DNA of 64,000 nucleotides from Pirellulales bacterium (GCA_019694435.1 JAIBBZ010000024.1:20965-84964); one strand, 5' to 3'; shown: positions 16,544-25,574, numbered from the stretch's first letter. Program-made: numbers and translations. The notes: generated by a model not told the origin, from the letters alone.

Positions 16544-17857
16544 CTACCGCGCCAGCGCGGGTCGTCTGCGGCGGCGCTTGCGGCCCGTTTTGTTTGCCGC
16601 AACTTGATTGTGCGGCCGGCCCGAGGTGTGAGTGTGCTGCCGGTGTTCGGTGGGTTTCCGGGCCGGGGGCCGGTGCCGCGGCGCGGCAGCTTGGTTCGGC
16701 GAAGCATCGTTAGCGGGCGCCGTCGCTCCGAGGGCGCTTGTTTCGCGCGGCAAGCTGCGGCGCAACAGTCGTTCGATCGACTTGAGCGAATTGCGCTCCT
16801 CGGGATCGCAGAGCGAGACGGCGATGCCGGGAGAGCCCGCCCGGCCGGTGCGGCCGACGCGATGAACATAGGTCTCGGGCGATTCCGGCAGATCGAAGTT
16901 GAATACGTGCGAGACCGCGTCGACGTCGATACCTCGGGCGGCAATATCGGTTGCCACGAGAATCGGCGGTCGCTGCGACTTGAATCGAGCCAGCGCCTGT
17001 TGCCGTGCGCCCTGAGATTTATTGCCGTGAATCGCCAGGGCGGGCTGGTTCGCCTGCTGCAGCTGACGGGCCACTTGATCGGCACGACGCTTGGTGCGCG
17101 TGAAGACCAAGGCCCGGGTAACGGACGACGACTTCAACAAGTGAACGAGCAGCTTGACTTTCTGCCCGCGCTCGACGTTGTACACCGTTTGCTGAATCAA
17201 CTCGGCCGTGGCGCGGACCGGCGCGACGGTCACGCGGGCCGGATCGCGCAGGACGGAGTCGGCCAGCCCGCGGATGTCGTCGGGCATGGTCGCCGAGAAC
17301 AGCAGCGTCTGTCGCTCGCGAGGCAATTGGGCCATCACGCGACGAACGTCGGGAATGAACCCCAGGTCGAGCATGTGATCAGCTTCGTCGAGCACGACCG
17401 TCTCGACGGCGTTCAATTGGATGTGTCCTTGCCCGATAAGATCGAGCAATCGACCGGGCGTGGCGACGAGGATGTCGATGCCCGCGCGCAGTTCGCGGAC
17501 CTGGTCGTGCTGCGAGACGCCACCGACCACCACGGCGGCGCGAAGTTGCGTCGACTCACCGTAGGTTCGAAAGCTCTCGCGAATCTGAATCGCCAACTCG
17601 CGGGTCGGCGACAAGACCAGCGCACGGATCGGCCGTCGGCGCCGCGGTTGCGAGGAGTCGTCCTCGCGCAGCCGGTGCAGGATCGGCAAGGCGAACGCGG
17701 CCGTCTTGCCGGTGCCGGTTTGCGCGCAGGCCAACAGGTCGCGACCGGCGAGCACGTGGGGAATCGCCTCGGCCTGGACGGGCGTCGGCGTGTGGTAATC
17801 CGCGGCCACGATGGCGCGGAGGATGGGCTCGGCGAGCCCCAGTTCTGTGAATCTCAA
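16544..17857 (-). CDS. DEAD-box ATP-dependent RNA helicase (RhlE-like)
   Basis: 437 aa from a TTG at 17857, giving the usual beginning FTELGLAEPILRAI. An upstream ATG at 18097 is in frame but the added 80 residues look non-coding. All helicase motifs are present in order: Q motif (YHTPTPVQAEAIP), I (AQTGTGKT), Ia (PTRELAIQ), II (VLDEADHMLDLGF), III (LFSATMP), IV (RALVFTRTKRRAD), V (VATDIAARGIDVD) and VI (YVHRVGRTGRAG). A Pro/Arg/Lys-rich tail ending KTGRKRRRRRPALAR resembles the basic RNA-binding tails of RhlE and CsdA. It probably remodels ribosomal or structured RNA. The start is the only uncertain point. Confidence 0.9.
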   Translation of the reverse strand: MRFTELGLAEPILRAIVAADYHTPTPVQAEAIPHVLAGRDLLACAQTGTGKTAAFALPILHRLREDDSSQPRRRRPIRALVLSPTRELAIQIRESFRTYGESTQLRAAVVVGGVSQHDQVRELRAGIDILVATPGRLLDLIGQGHIQLNAVETVVLDEADHMLDLGFIPDVRRVMAQLPRERQTLLFSATMPDDIRGLADSVLRDPARVTVAPVRATAELIQQTVYNVERGQKVKLLVHLLKSSSVTRALVFTRTKRRADQVARQLQQANQPALAIHGNKSQGARQQALARFKSQRPPILVATDIAARGIDVDAVSHVFNFDLPESPETYVHRVGRTGRAGSPGIAVSLCDPEERNSLKSIERLLRRSLPRETSALGATAPANDASPNQAAAPRHRPPARKPTEHRQHTHTSGRPHNQVAANKTGRKRRRRRPALAR

Positions 17858-18214
17858 GGCAACGGTCTCGTGGGAGAGTCCCAGGACCAAGTGAGGGGTC
17901 GCAACGAAAGCGCCCGCAGGGAGCCATTGGTCCGTGGCAGGAATCCAATGGCAACCGCACAGAGGAGTCGAGCGAACGAATTGTAGCACATGCCGGCCGT
18001 CGGGCCCAGGTCCAGGCCACAACCGGCCCCTGCGTCGTTCCCTGGTGAACGAGACCGAAGTCGTTGAGGAGACGGGGGTTGTGCCTGGCGCACGCACGCG
18101 TCGCGCCGCAGGATGCCGGCGTTTGTCACGCGTTTACTTGCCCTGGGGGCGAGGTAGACTTTGACGTCGTAGTGGCCGCACGGGCGCTCCGCACCTGCCC
18201 GAAGGAACGGAAGC
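17858..18214. other. Intergenic gap between divergent helicase and small-protein genes
   Basis: About 357 nt between the minus-strand helicase start and the plus-strand small gene. It must hold both promoters. I see no convincing -35/-10 pair, RNA gene or repeat. If the helicase starts at the upstream ATG (18097) most of this stretch would be coding instead. Confidence 0.4.
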
Positions 18215-18424
18215 ATGCACTCCCCGGGCGCATTGCGGGTGGCGATCTTCGTGCATAAGGCGCGCGGACAATGGATCGTGAAAGACCCCGAGGGGGCCTT
18301 CTGGATCGTCCCTTCCGGCGAGCATTCCTGGCAGCGTCGCGAACCCTTCGATCCGTCCGGCGCCGAGGTTGATCTCGAGCCCGTGCCGGGCCATTACAAG
18401 TACCTGCTCGAGATCCCTTTCTAG
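18215..18424 (+). CDS. Small conserved protein, planctomycete type
   Basis: 69 aa: MHSPGALRVAIFVHKARGQ, then WIVKDPEGAFWIVPSGEHSW and a closing VPGHYKYLLEIPF. Aromatic residues and the pattern D-P-E-G-x-F-W indicate a compact beta-rich domain. I recall similar 60-75 aa proteins as hypotheticals in planctomycete genomes. It ends 18 nt before the glucosidase start on the same strand, so the two may be co-transcribed. Function unknown. Confidence 0.65.
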   Translation: MHSPGALRVAIFVHKARGQWIVKDPEGAFWIVPSGEHSWQRREPFDPSGAEVDLEPVPGHYKYLLEIPF

Positions 18425-18442
18425 CACTCAGGCAACTCGCGT

Positions 18443-21157
18443 ATGACGGCCGAGCAGACTCGGTTGGACGAGGCCCGCGCAAAGCAGGTGCCCTGGAAAA
18501 AGTGGGGCCCTTATCTCAGCGAGCGGCAATGGGGCACCGTGCGCGAGGATTACAGCGACAACGGCGACGCCTGGAACTACTTCACGCACGATCAGGCCCG
18601 ATCGCGGGCCTATCGCTGGGGTGAAGACGGGCTGGCCGGAGTCTCCGACGACCGCCAGCAATTGTGCCTCGCGCTGGCCTTGTGGAATGGCCGCGACCCG
18701 ATCCTCAAGGAGCGGTTGTTCGGCCTGGCCAACAGCGAGGGCAACCACGGCGAAGACGTCAAGGAGTACTACTTCTATCTGGACAGCACGCCGACCCACT
18801 CGTACATGAAGTTTCTGTACAAGTATCCGCAACGGGAATTCCCCTATGCGGAGCTGGTCGAAACCAACCGTACGCGCCGCCGCGACGAGTTCGAATACGA
18901 ATTGCTCGACACGGGCGTGTTCACCGACGATCGCTACTTCGACGTGTTCGTCGAATATGCCAAGCAGGGCCCCGAAGACCTGTTGATGCAGATCACCGTC
19001 TGCAATCGCGGTCCTGAGGCGGCCGAGCTGCACGTGTTGCCGACGCTCTGGTTCCGCAACGAATGGTCCTGGTCGGCCGGCGCAAATCGTCCGCGCCTGC
19101 AGCGCGCCGGGCAGGCCATTCAGGCCACGCATCCGATTCTGGGCGATCGTTATCTGGCCTGCGACGGTACGCCAGAGTTGCTGTTTACCGAGAACGAAAC
19201 CAACACGCAGCGGATCTTTGGCGTCGCCAACCGCAGCCCGTACGTCAAGGACGGGATCAACAACTACCTGGTGCACGGGCAAGGCGACGCCATCAACCGC
19301 CAACAGCACGGGACGAAAGCCGCGGCTCACTACCACCTGACGGTCGCTCCGGGCGAAAGCCAGACTTTGCGCTTGCGGTTGTCGCCCGTCGCGGCGGAAT
19401 CGAACGGCGATTTCCACGATTTCGACGCGGTGCTCCGGCTCCGGCGCGAAGAGGCCAACGAGTTTTACGGTGCGATCATTCCGCCATCGTTCACCGCGGA
19501 CCAGGCGAACGTCGTCCGCCAGGCGCTGGCCGGCATGCTCTGGAGCAAGCAGTTCTATCACTACGACGTCGACAAGTGGCTCGAAGAGCGCGGCAGCGAT
19601 CCGTTCAAGCAGATCCGCAAAGTGGCCCCGCGCAACGACAACTGGCATCACATGTACAACGGCGACGTCATCTCGATGCCCGACAAGTGGGAATACCCTT
19701 GGTATGCCGCTTGGGACCTGGCGTTTCATGTGATTGCGTTGACGCTGGTCGATCCGGATTTCGGCAAGGACCAGTTGAAGCTGATGGTCCGCGAGCGGTA
19801 CATCCACCCCAACGGCCAGATTCCGGCCTACGAGTGGAATTTCGGCGACGTCAATCCGCCCGTTCACGCCTGGTCGACGATCTTCACCTATGTGATGGAT
19901 CAGGCGGCGCGCGGAACGCCCGACAACGAGTGGCTCAAGAGCGTGTTTCACAAGCTGCTGTTGAATTTCACCTGGTGGGTCAATCGCAAAGACCGCTCGG
20001 GGCGCAACGTGTTCGAAGGCGGGTTCCTGGGTCTCGACAACATCGGCGTCTTCGATCGCAGCGCGCCCTTGCCGACCGGCGGTCATCTGGAGCAGGCCGA
20101 TGGCACGGCCTGGATGTGCTTGTTCTGCGAGAACATGCTCCAGATCGCCAGCACCCTCGCGATGACCGACCCGGACTATGCCGACATGGCCCTCAAGTTC
20201 GTCCAACATTTTCTCTGGATCGCCTCGTCGATGTCGAACGTCGGCGGCTCGACCGGCATGTGGGACGAGGAAGACGGGTTCTTCTACGACGTGCTCCGCC
20301 TGCCCGACGGACATGCCGAGCGGCTCAAGGTGCGTTCGATGGTCGGGCTGCTCCCCTTGTGCGCCGCGACGACGTTCGACGGCCAACTGCTGCAGAAATA
20401 CCCCGAGCTCGAGGAGCGGCTGCGGCTGTTTCTCGAAGCCCGACCGGAAATCCGCAGCGCGATTCATGATCCTGGCCAGCAAGGCGTGGCCGGTCGCCGG
20501 CTGGCGTCGATTCTCGACGAAACGCGCCTGCGCCGCGTGCTCAGCAAGATGCTCGACGAACGGGAATTCCTCAGCCCGTTTGGCCTGCGCTCGTTGTCGC
20601 GCTACCACGCCGAGCGTCCGTACGTGTTTTGCGCCGGTGGCCAGGAGTACCGCGTCGAGTATCTCCCGGCCGAGTCGGACTCGGGCATGTTCGGCGGCAA
20701 CTCGAACTGGCGCGGTCCCATCTGGATGCCGGTCAACGGGCTCGTGGTTCGGGCCCTGCTGCAATACTACAGCTATTACGGTGACGACTTTCAGGTGGAA
20801 TGTCCGACCGGCTCGGGCCGGATGATGAATCTCTACCAGGTGGCCGAAGAGATCTCGCGCCGACTGGCGAACATTTTCCTCAAAGGCCCCGACGGGCGGC
20901 GCCCGGTCTATGGCGACTCCGCGAAGTTCCAGGACGATCCTCATTGGCGCGACCTCGTCCTGTTCTACGAGTATTTCCACGGCGACAATGGAGCCGGCCT
21001 GGGCGCGAGTCATCAGACCGGCTGGACGGGCATCGTGGCCCGGTTGATGCACCTGTTTGCGACGAGCACTTCCGAACAGGTGTTGCAGTCGGGCGCCAAA
21101 GGCCTCGGCACGATCCCGCGTGATTCGTACGGCGACGTCGCCATGGCGGCCCGCTGA
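18443..21157 (+). CDS. Glycoside hydrolase of the GH63/MGH1-like type (glucosidase family)
   Basis: 904 aa beginning MTAEQTRLDEARAKQVPWKK, with no signal peptide, so probably cytoplasmic. Conserved blocks are YLSERQWGTVREDYSDNG, RWGEDGLAGVSDD, LWNGRDPILKERLFGL, PDKWEYPWYAAWDLAFH and EGGFLGLDNIGVFDR in the (alpha/alpha)6-barrel region, with GGNSNWRGPIWMPVN near the C-terminus. The acidic residues in AWDLAFH and in the W-R-G-P-I-W block are in positions typical of GH63/GH37-like inverting enzymes. Family members act on alpha-glucosides such as mannosylglycerate or small oligosaccharides; the substrate here cannot be read from sequence. The upstream 69-aa gene is the likely operon partner. Confidence 0.85.
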   Translation: MTAEQTRLDEARAKQVPWKKWGPYLSERQWGTVREDYSDNGDAWNYFTHDQARSRAYRWGEDGLAGVSDDRQQLCLALALWNGRDPILKERLFGLANSEGNHGEDVKEYYFYLDSTPTHSYMKFLYKYPQREFPYAELVETNRTRRRDEFEYELLDTGVFTDDRYFDVFVEYAKQGPEDLLMQITVCNRGPEAAELHVLPTLWFRNEWSWSAGANRPRLQRAGQAIQATHPILGDRYLACDGTPELLFTENETNTQRIFGVANRSPYVKDGINNYLVHGQGDAINRQQHGTKAAAHYHLTVAPGESQTLRLRLSPVAAESNGDFHDFDAVLRLRREEANEFYGAIIPPSFTADQANVVRQALAGMLWSKQFYHYDVDKWLEERGSDPFKQIRKVAPRNDNWHHMYNGDVISMPDKWEYPWYAAWDLAFHVIALTLVDPDFGKDQLKLMVRERYIHPNGQIPAYEWNFGDVNPPVHAWSTIFTYVMDQAARGTPDNEWLKSVFHKLLLNFTWWVNRKDRSGRNVFEGGFLGLDNIGVFDRSAPLPTGGHLEQADGTAWMCLFCENMLQIASTLAMTDPDYADMALKFVQHFLWIASSMSNVGGSTGMWDEEDGFFYDVLRLPDGHAERLKVRSMVGLLPLCAATTFDGQLLQKYPELEERLRLFLEARPEIRSAIHDPGQQGVAGRRLASILDETRLRRVLSKMLDEREFLSPFGLRSLSRYHAERPYVFCAGGQEYRVEYLPAESDSGMFGGNSNWRGPIWMPVNGLVVRALLQYYSYYGDDFQVECPTGSGRMMNLYQVAEEISRRLANIFLKGPDGRRPVYGDSAKFQDDPHWRDLVLFYEYFHGDNGAGLGASHQTGWTGIVARLMHLFATSTSEQVLQSGAKGLGTIPRDSYGDVAMAAR

Positions 21158-21270
21158 GGGTGCCCCGCGCCGGTGCCTTGCCGGCGAGAATCACGCCGAT
21201 CGGCACATCGGTGGGGGTGGGCGTTGTCCCCGGTGGGACGCTACTCTCCAATATCTCGTGGCAACCTCTT

Positions 21271-21292
21271 GAGCAGAACGTTCCCTCTGCTC
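21271..21292 (+). other. Small inverted repeat upstream of the redoxin fusion gene
   Basis: GAGCAG at 21271-21276 pairs with CTGCTC at 21287-21292 around a 10-nt loop, extended by a T-G and a T-A pair. It lies 50 nt before the ATG at 21342. It could be the terminator of the glucosidase operon or part of a leader; no T-tract follows, so the call is weak. Confidence 0.25.
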
Positions 21293-21341
21293 GAACACTT
21301 CGCTTGCAAGACGTTCCCAGCCTCTCCAGGGAGTACAGGTG

Positions 21342-23261
21342 ATGAATCGTGGTCGCTCGTGGATGCGCCCTTGGGGTGGTCTGGCTCTCGGCTTGCTCCC
21401 GCTCTTGGCCGGCGGCTGCCCCTGTCGTACGTCGCAGGCACAGGGCCTTGCGCCGGACGCACCGCGCCTCGCGCCGGACGCACCGCGCCTCGCGCCGGAC
21501 GCCCCGCGCGTCGGCCGGCAGATTGCCGCGTTTGAGCTGGGCGACGTTCACGGACGTCCGCGCTCGTTGGCCGACTTCCGCGACGCCAAGCTCGTGGTCG
21601 TCGCGTTCTTGGGTACCGAATGCCCCTTGGTCACGCTCTATACCCCGCGGCTGAACGAGCTGGCCGAGAGCTATGCCGGCCGCGGCGTACAGTTCGTCGG
21701 CATCAATTCCAACCAGCAGGATTCGCTCACGGAGCTGGCCGACTTTGCGCACAAATACAACGTCGCGTTTCCGCTGCTCAAGGACCCGGGCAACCGCGTT
21801 GCCGACGTGTTTGGCGCCGTCCGCACGCCCGAGGTGTTTGTGCTCGATGGCGACCGCGTCGTCCGCTATTGGGGGCGCATCGACGATCAATACGTGATCG
21901 GCGCGAAGAAGCAGCAAGCCGAGCATGCCGACCTGAAGGACGCGCTCGAGCAGCTCCTCTCCGGCCGGGAAGTGGCCGTGCCCACGACCAAGGCGCTGGG
22001 TTGCCTGATCGGCCGCGTCAAGCGTCCCGACCCGGCGGGCGAGATCACGTATGCCAATCAGGTTTCACGGTTGCTGCAAAAGCGCTGCGTCGAATGCCAC
22101 CACGACGGCCAGATCGCGCCGTTTGCATTGACCAGCTACGACGAGGTGCTCGGCTGGGCCGAGATGATTCAAGAGGTCGTGCACGAACGGCGCATGCCGC
22201 CGTGGCTGGCCGCACCGGGACACGGCCAGTTCAAGAACGACCCGTCGCTGTCGACCGAAGAAGTTGCCCTGATCGACCGCTGGGTGGCGGGAGGGTGTCC
22301 CCAGGGGGATGAGGCCGAGCTGCCGGCGCCGGCTGCTTTTGAAGCCGGTTGGGGCATCTCGAAGCCCGACGAGATTTTCTACATGAGCGACACCCCGTTT
22401 CAGGTTCCCGCCGAGGGTGTCGTCGATTATCAACTCTACGACGTCGATCCTGGGTTTACGGAGGACAAGTGGATTCGCGAGGCCGAGGTCAAATGCTCGG
22501 CGGCGGCCGTCGTGCATCACGTGATCGTGTTTATCGGTGGCGCGGGAGGCGGCCGCTTCGGCGCGCCTCAAATGGCCTACGCGCCCGGCATGACCCCGCG
22601 TCGCTTTGATCAGGGGATGGCGATTCGCGCCCCGGCGGGTTGCCGACTCACGTTTCAGGTGCACTACACGCCCAATGGCACGGCTCAGGCCGACCGCAGC
22701 TATGTGGGGTTCGTTTATGCCGATCCGAGCGAAGTGACCCACGAAGTGGAAGGCGGCGCTTGCGGCGACATGGCCTTCCGTATTCCGCCGGGCGACGACA
22801 ACTACCGAGTGGTCGCCGACCGCAAGTTTCTCAAAGACACCGTGCTCTTGGGGATGAATCCGCATATGCACGTGCGCGGCAAGGCGTTCCGCTATGAGTT
22901 GCTGTCGCCCGATGGCCAGCGCGAAATCTTGCTCGACGTCCCGCGCTACGACTTCAACTGGCAGCTCTGGTACAACCTCGAGCAGCCGCGCCTGATCCCC
23001 AAGGGGAGCAAGATGATCTGCACGGCGTACTTCGATAACTCCGAACACAATCCGGCGAATCCCGATCCGAATCAGACCGTTACCTGGGGCGAACAGACCT
23101 GGGACGAGATGATGTTCGGCTTCTTTTCGACGATCCGTCCGCTTCGGGACAAAACGACCGCCGTCGCGCGGCCCGTCGAGGCGTTGCGCCCGGGAGTGAT
23201 TCTGCCGGCGCGGCGCGAAGTGGCCGGCATCGCTCCCCTGCGCAAGCTGGCGCCGCGCTAA
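21342..23261 (+). CDS. Redoxin / c-type-heme motif / copper type II monooxygenase-like fusion protein
   Basis: 639 aa; ATG at 21342 with GGGAG about 9 nt upstream. Residues 1-33 are a secretory signal, possibly a lipoprotein signal (LPLLAGGC). Three LAPDAPR repeats follow as a linker. Residues about 58-190 are an AhpC/TSA redoxin domain with one Cys in VAFLGTECPLV. Residues about 235-320 carry one heme-c motif CVECH in a cytochrome-like module with MPPW as possible axial Met region. The rest resembles copper type II ascorbate-dependent monooxygenases (PHM): VVHHVIVF, QVHYTPNG and NPHMHVRGKAF supply the expected His pairs. It is probably exported and redox active; substrate unknown. Confidence 0.82.
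   Translation: MNRGRSWMRPWGGLALGLLPLLAGGCPCRTSQAQGLAPDAPRLAPDAPRLAPDAPRVGRQIAAFELGDVHGRPRSLADFRDAKLVVVAFLGTECPLVTLYTPRLNELAESYAGRGVQFVGINSNQQDSLTELADFAHKYNVAFPLLKDPGNRVADVFGAVRTPEVFVLDGDRVVRYWGRIDDQYVIGAKKQQAEHADLKDALEQLLSGREVAVPTTKALGCLIGRVKRPDPAGEITYANQVSRLLQKRCVECHHDGQIAPFALTSYDEVLGWAEMIQEVVHERRMPPWLAAPGHGQFKNDPSLSTEEVALIDRWVAGGCPQGDEAELPAPAAFEAGWGISKPDEIFYMSDTPFQVPAEGVVDYQLYDVDPGFTEDKWIREAEVKCSAAAVVHHVIVFIGGAGGGRFGAPQMAYAPGMTPRRFDQGMAIRAPAGCRLTFQVHYTPNGTAQADRSYVGFVYADPSEVTHEVEGGACGDMAFRIPPGDDNYRVVADRKFLKDTVLLGMNPHMHVRGKAFRYELLSPDGQREILLDVPRYDFNWQLWYNLEQPRLIPKGSKMICTAYFDNSEHNPANPDPNQTVTWGEQTWDEMMFGFFSTIRPLRDKTTAVARPVEALRPGVILPARREVAGIAPLRKLAPR
21447..21509 (+). repeat. Three tandem 21-bp repeats encoding LAPDAPR
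   Basis: Units at 21447-21467, 21468-21488 and 21489-21509 are nearly identical (two differences at the ends of units 1 and 3) and stay in frame, encoding the heptapeptide LAPDAPR three times. They form the linker between signal sequence and redoxin domain. Near-identity at DNA level suggests recent slippage expansion. Confidence 0.9.
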
Positions 23262-23403
23262 CCGGTCGCTGCGCCGGGTGATGACCTTCCCGGCAGCGAG
23301 TTGCTGACGCAGAATGCCGTGGTCGCGATGGACATGAGGCCACGGACCGCGAGTACTGCACACAGCAGTTCGCGTCGCCGTGAAACGAATGATCGAACCT
23401 GGA

Positions 23404-23441
23404 CCGGTGAATGATCCAAACCTTTTCGGATCATTCGCCGG
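23404..23441. promoter_or_regulatory. Strong hairpin (14-bp stem, 10-nt loop) in front of the TPR gene
   Basis: CCGGTGAATGATCC (23404-23417) pairs with GGATCATTCGCCGG (23428-23441); one position is a G-T wobble and the other 13 are Watson-Crick pairs. The loop is AAACCTTTTC. A further direct copy of the octamer GAATGATC lies at 23387-23394. It sits between the redoxin-fusion stop (23261) and the TPR start (23564). Without a downstream T-run it is not a classical terminator; an operator, a leader structure or a bidirectional terminator are all possible. Confidence 0.6.
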
Positions 23442-23563
23442 GCGACGCCAGGCGGTCCGTTTGGTTGCGAAGCGACTCGAGCCGGCCGACAATGGGCCCG
23501 CATTTCGCGGTGCCTGTGGGCGCCGCACGATCGAGTTTCCTTCGAGTAGCAGGCACATCGTCG

Positions 23564-24454
23564 ATGAATCGTAGACGGGGTTGGGTGCTCGGTTGGTGCT
23601 TCGCGGCGACCTTGCTACCGGCCGCGGCCAGCGCGCAGCAGGAGTGGGTGGGCCGCGCGGTCATGGCCAAACGCGGATTCAAGGTCAAGTTGGGCACGCA
23701 AGAAGTGACCGGTCAGTGGTTCCCGGCCACGGTCCTCAAGGTGCAGGGTGATTGGCTCAGCCTGGGTCGCGGTTGGATGCACGTCAGCTACGCGCTGTCG
23801 CTCGACGAAGCGCTCAAGTATTTCACAGGCGAGATTCAACGCGCGCCCGATGCCTGGACGTATACATGCCGGGGCCTCGCCTGGTACGAGAAACGCCAGC
23901 TCGACAACGCGCTCAAGGATTACTCCGAGGCGATTCGACGCGACCCGAAATATGCCTTTGCCTACAACAATCGCGGGGTCGTTTGGGAAGCGAAGGGCGC
24001 GCTGGACAACGCGCTCGTGGACTACAGCGAGGCCATTCGCCTCGATCCCCAGAATCCGTTTGCCTTCAACAACCGCGGCGTGGTGCGGGAAGCCAAACGG
24101 GACTATGCTCGCGCGCTGCGCGACTACAGCGATGCGATCCGGCTCGATCCGCAATACGCGACGCCGTTCAATCACCGCGCATGGCTGCAGGCCACTTGCC
24201 CCGAGGATGCGATCCGCAACGGCAAGGAAGCCCTGGCCGACGCGACGAAGGCCTGCGAGCTGACCGGCTGGAAGAATGCCGACCGGATCGACACCCTGGC
24301 CGCGGCCTATGCCGAGGCGGGCGATTTTGCGAATGCCGTGAAGTGGGAGGAAAAAGCGCTCGAGCTGGTCGCCGATGAAACGCTCAAGCCTGAGCTGAAG
24401 GCGCGGCTGGCTCTGTACCGCGAAGGCCAACCCTTTCGCGACCGGCGCAAGTAG
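23564..24454 (+). CDS. Secreted TPR-repeat protein
   Basis: 296 aa from the ATG at 23564, which gives a clean signal peptide (MNRRRGWVLGWCFAATLLPA, then AASAQQ). An in-frame start at 23411 would place 51 unrelated residues before it and is rejected. Residues about 28-65 form a small beta domain (VMAKRGFKVKLG). From about 85 there are at least three TPR units with the pattern NNRGVVWEAKGALDNALVDY and SEAIRLDP, then a degenerate fourth and a C-terminal repeat pair (YAEAGDFANAVKWEEKALEL). It is probably a periplasmic protein-protein interaction scaffold. It converges with the downstream hydrolase gene; its partner is unknown. Confidence 0.82.
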   Translation: MNRRRGWVLGWCFAATLLPAAASAQQEWVGRAVMAKRGFKVKLGTQEVTGQWFPATVLKVQGDWLSLGRGWMHVSYALSLDEALKYFTGEIQRAPDAWTYTCRGLAWYEKRQLDNALKDYSEAIRRDPKYAFAYNNRGVVWEAKGALDNALVDYSEAIRLDPQNPFAFNNRGVVREAKRDYARALRDYSDAIRLDPQYATPFNHRAWLQATCPEDAIRNGKEALADATKACELTGWKNADRIDTLAAAYAEAGDFANAVKWEEKALELVADETLKPELKARLALYREGQPFRDRRK

Positions 24455-24456
24455 CC

Positions 24457-24481
24457 GCGGGCTTCGACCGGCAGCGCCCGC
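24457..24481. terminator. Candidate bidirectional terminator hairpin
   Basis: GCGGGC (24457-24462) pairs with GCCCGC (24476-24481) across a 13-nt loop, in the 34-nt gap between the convergent TPR and hydrolase genes. Position favours termination, but there is no T-tract, and short GC-rich pairings are common by chance here. Confidence 0.3.
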
Positions 24482-24488
24482 CCGGGCC

Positions 24489-25463
24489 TTACCGCTTGAG
24501 TTCGCGGAGCAGGAATTCCGCGATCGAGCCGTAGCGCTCGTCTTCGTGGCCGGGGTAAGCGACGATCGCCGTCGCGCCGGCGGCGCTCAGTCGTTCGGCA
24601 AGTTGCACGCCATACATGGCTGAATGCGTGGGGTCGGTTTCAACCTGGCCGACCATGGGCGGCTTGTCCTGCTTGGAATACCGCAGGTAGATCGGCGGGT
24701 CGTCGGCGCTGGCCCACTCGATCGGCGAATATTCCTTGATCCACGGCAACACGTCTTGGCGATGTGCCAGGAGCAGATCGAATTCTTCGGCGCGGCTTCG
24801 TCCGGGCGCGGCAAAGCCGAAGGCATGGCCACCGTAGATCGCGTTGGGGATCCAGCGGCGGAGCTCCTCGGGGTCCAGCGAAGATTGCGCCCCTTCGACG
24901 GCCGCACACCACAGACGCGTCGACTGTCGAGACACGGGATCGTCGCTCTGTGGATCGGCCAGGTCGTCGTGCAGCGCCAGCCAGAGCGAAGTGCAAGCGC
25001 CGGCCGAACCGCCGGTCGCGCCGATCCGGGCCGGGTCGATGTTCCACTCGCCGGCGTGTGCCCGCAGAGTTTGCAGGGCACGTGCAGCATCGTACAAGCA
25101 CGCCTTCACGGGCGGTTCGACCTTTTGCTCCATAGCCTGGAGGATGAAACGATAGTTCACCGCAGCGACGGAGACGCCGGCATCGAGATATTGTTGAATC
25201 GCCTTCGAGTGGTAGCCCGACTTATCGCCCCGCATCCATCCGCCGCCGTGAATCATGAGCACCAGCGGCGCCGGCCCGGGCGATGCGGCGCGCCAGAAAT
25301 CGAAGCATTGGCGTTCGGAGTCGTGGGCATAGGCGAAGTCGGCAATCGTGGGCGCCGGAGCGTCGGCCTTGGGGTCTGCCTTGTCGCCGGCCGCCGGCTG
25401 CTGAGCAAATCCAGTCGCTACCGCCAGGCAGACGTATCCGGCCACGATCAGCATGCGCAACAT
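24489..25463 (-). CDS. Secreted alpha/beta hydrolase, esterase/lipase-like
   Basis: 324 aa. The N-terminus MLRMLIVAGYVCLAVATGFA followed by QQPAAGDK is a signal peptide. The oxyanion motif HGGGW (MIHGGGWMRGDKS) and the nucleophile elbow GGSAGACTSLWLA identify a BD-FAE/HSL-like hydrolase with Ser as nucleophile; YPGHEDERYG near the C-terminus probably supplies the catalytic His. Such enzymes are common in planctomycetes next to sugar-ester degradation genes, but the neighbours here give no substrate. It converges with the TPR gene and is co-directional with the acyl-CoA synthetase fusion upstream, 111 nt away. Confidence 0.87.
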   Translation of the reverse strand: MLRMLIVAGYVCLAVATGFAQQPAAGDKADPKADAPAPTIADFAYAHDSERQCFDFWRAASPGPAPLVLMIHGGGWMRGDKSGYHSKAIQQYLDAGVSVAAVNYRFILQAMEQKVEPPVKACLYDAARALQTLRAHAGEWNIDPARIGATGGSAGACTSLWLALHDDLADPQSDDPVSRQSTRLWCAAVEGAQSSLDPEELRRWIPNAIYGGHAFGFAAPGRSRAEEFDLLLAHRQDVLPWIKEYSPIEWASADDPPIYLRYSKQDKPPMVGQVETDPTHSAMYGVQLAERLSAAGATAIVAYPGHEDERYGSIAEFLLRELKR

Positions 25464-25574
25464 GGGAAACTCCTCGACGCAGGGTGGTTGTGGCCTATTC
25501 TGGGCCCCCGCTGGGCTCGACGCTAGATGCCCCCTTGGGGGAAAGGTGCGAGCGGCCTGGCCGTCGGCGGCGGA

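Noticed and set aside
16047..16607. 186-codon plus-strand open frame in the gap before the helicase
   Set aside because: No motif, Arg/Cys-rich composition, overlap with the helicase 3' end and with another equally unconvincing frame.
18428..21052. Minus-strand open frame of 874 codons
   Set aside because: It is antisense to the glucosidase gene, which has recognisable family motifs; the translation is His/Arg/Val-rich without domains, a common shadow in high-GC DNA.
21447..21509. CRISPR or other non-coding repeat array
   Set aside because: The repeats are contiguous, without spacers, in frame and inside a coding sequence.
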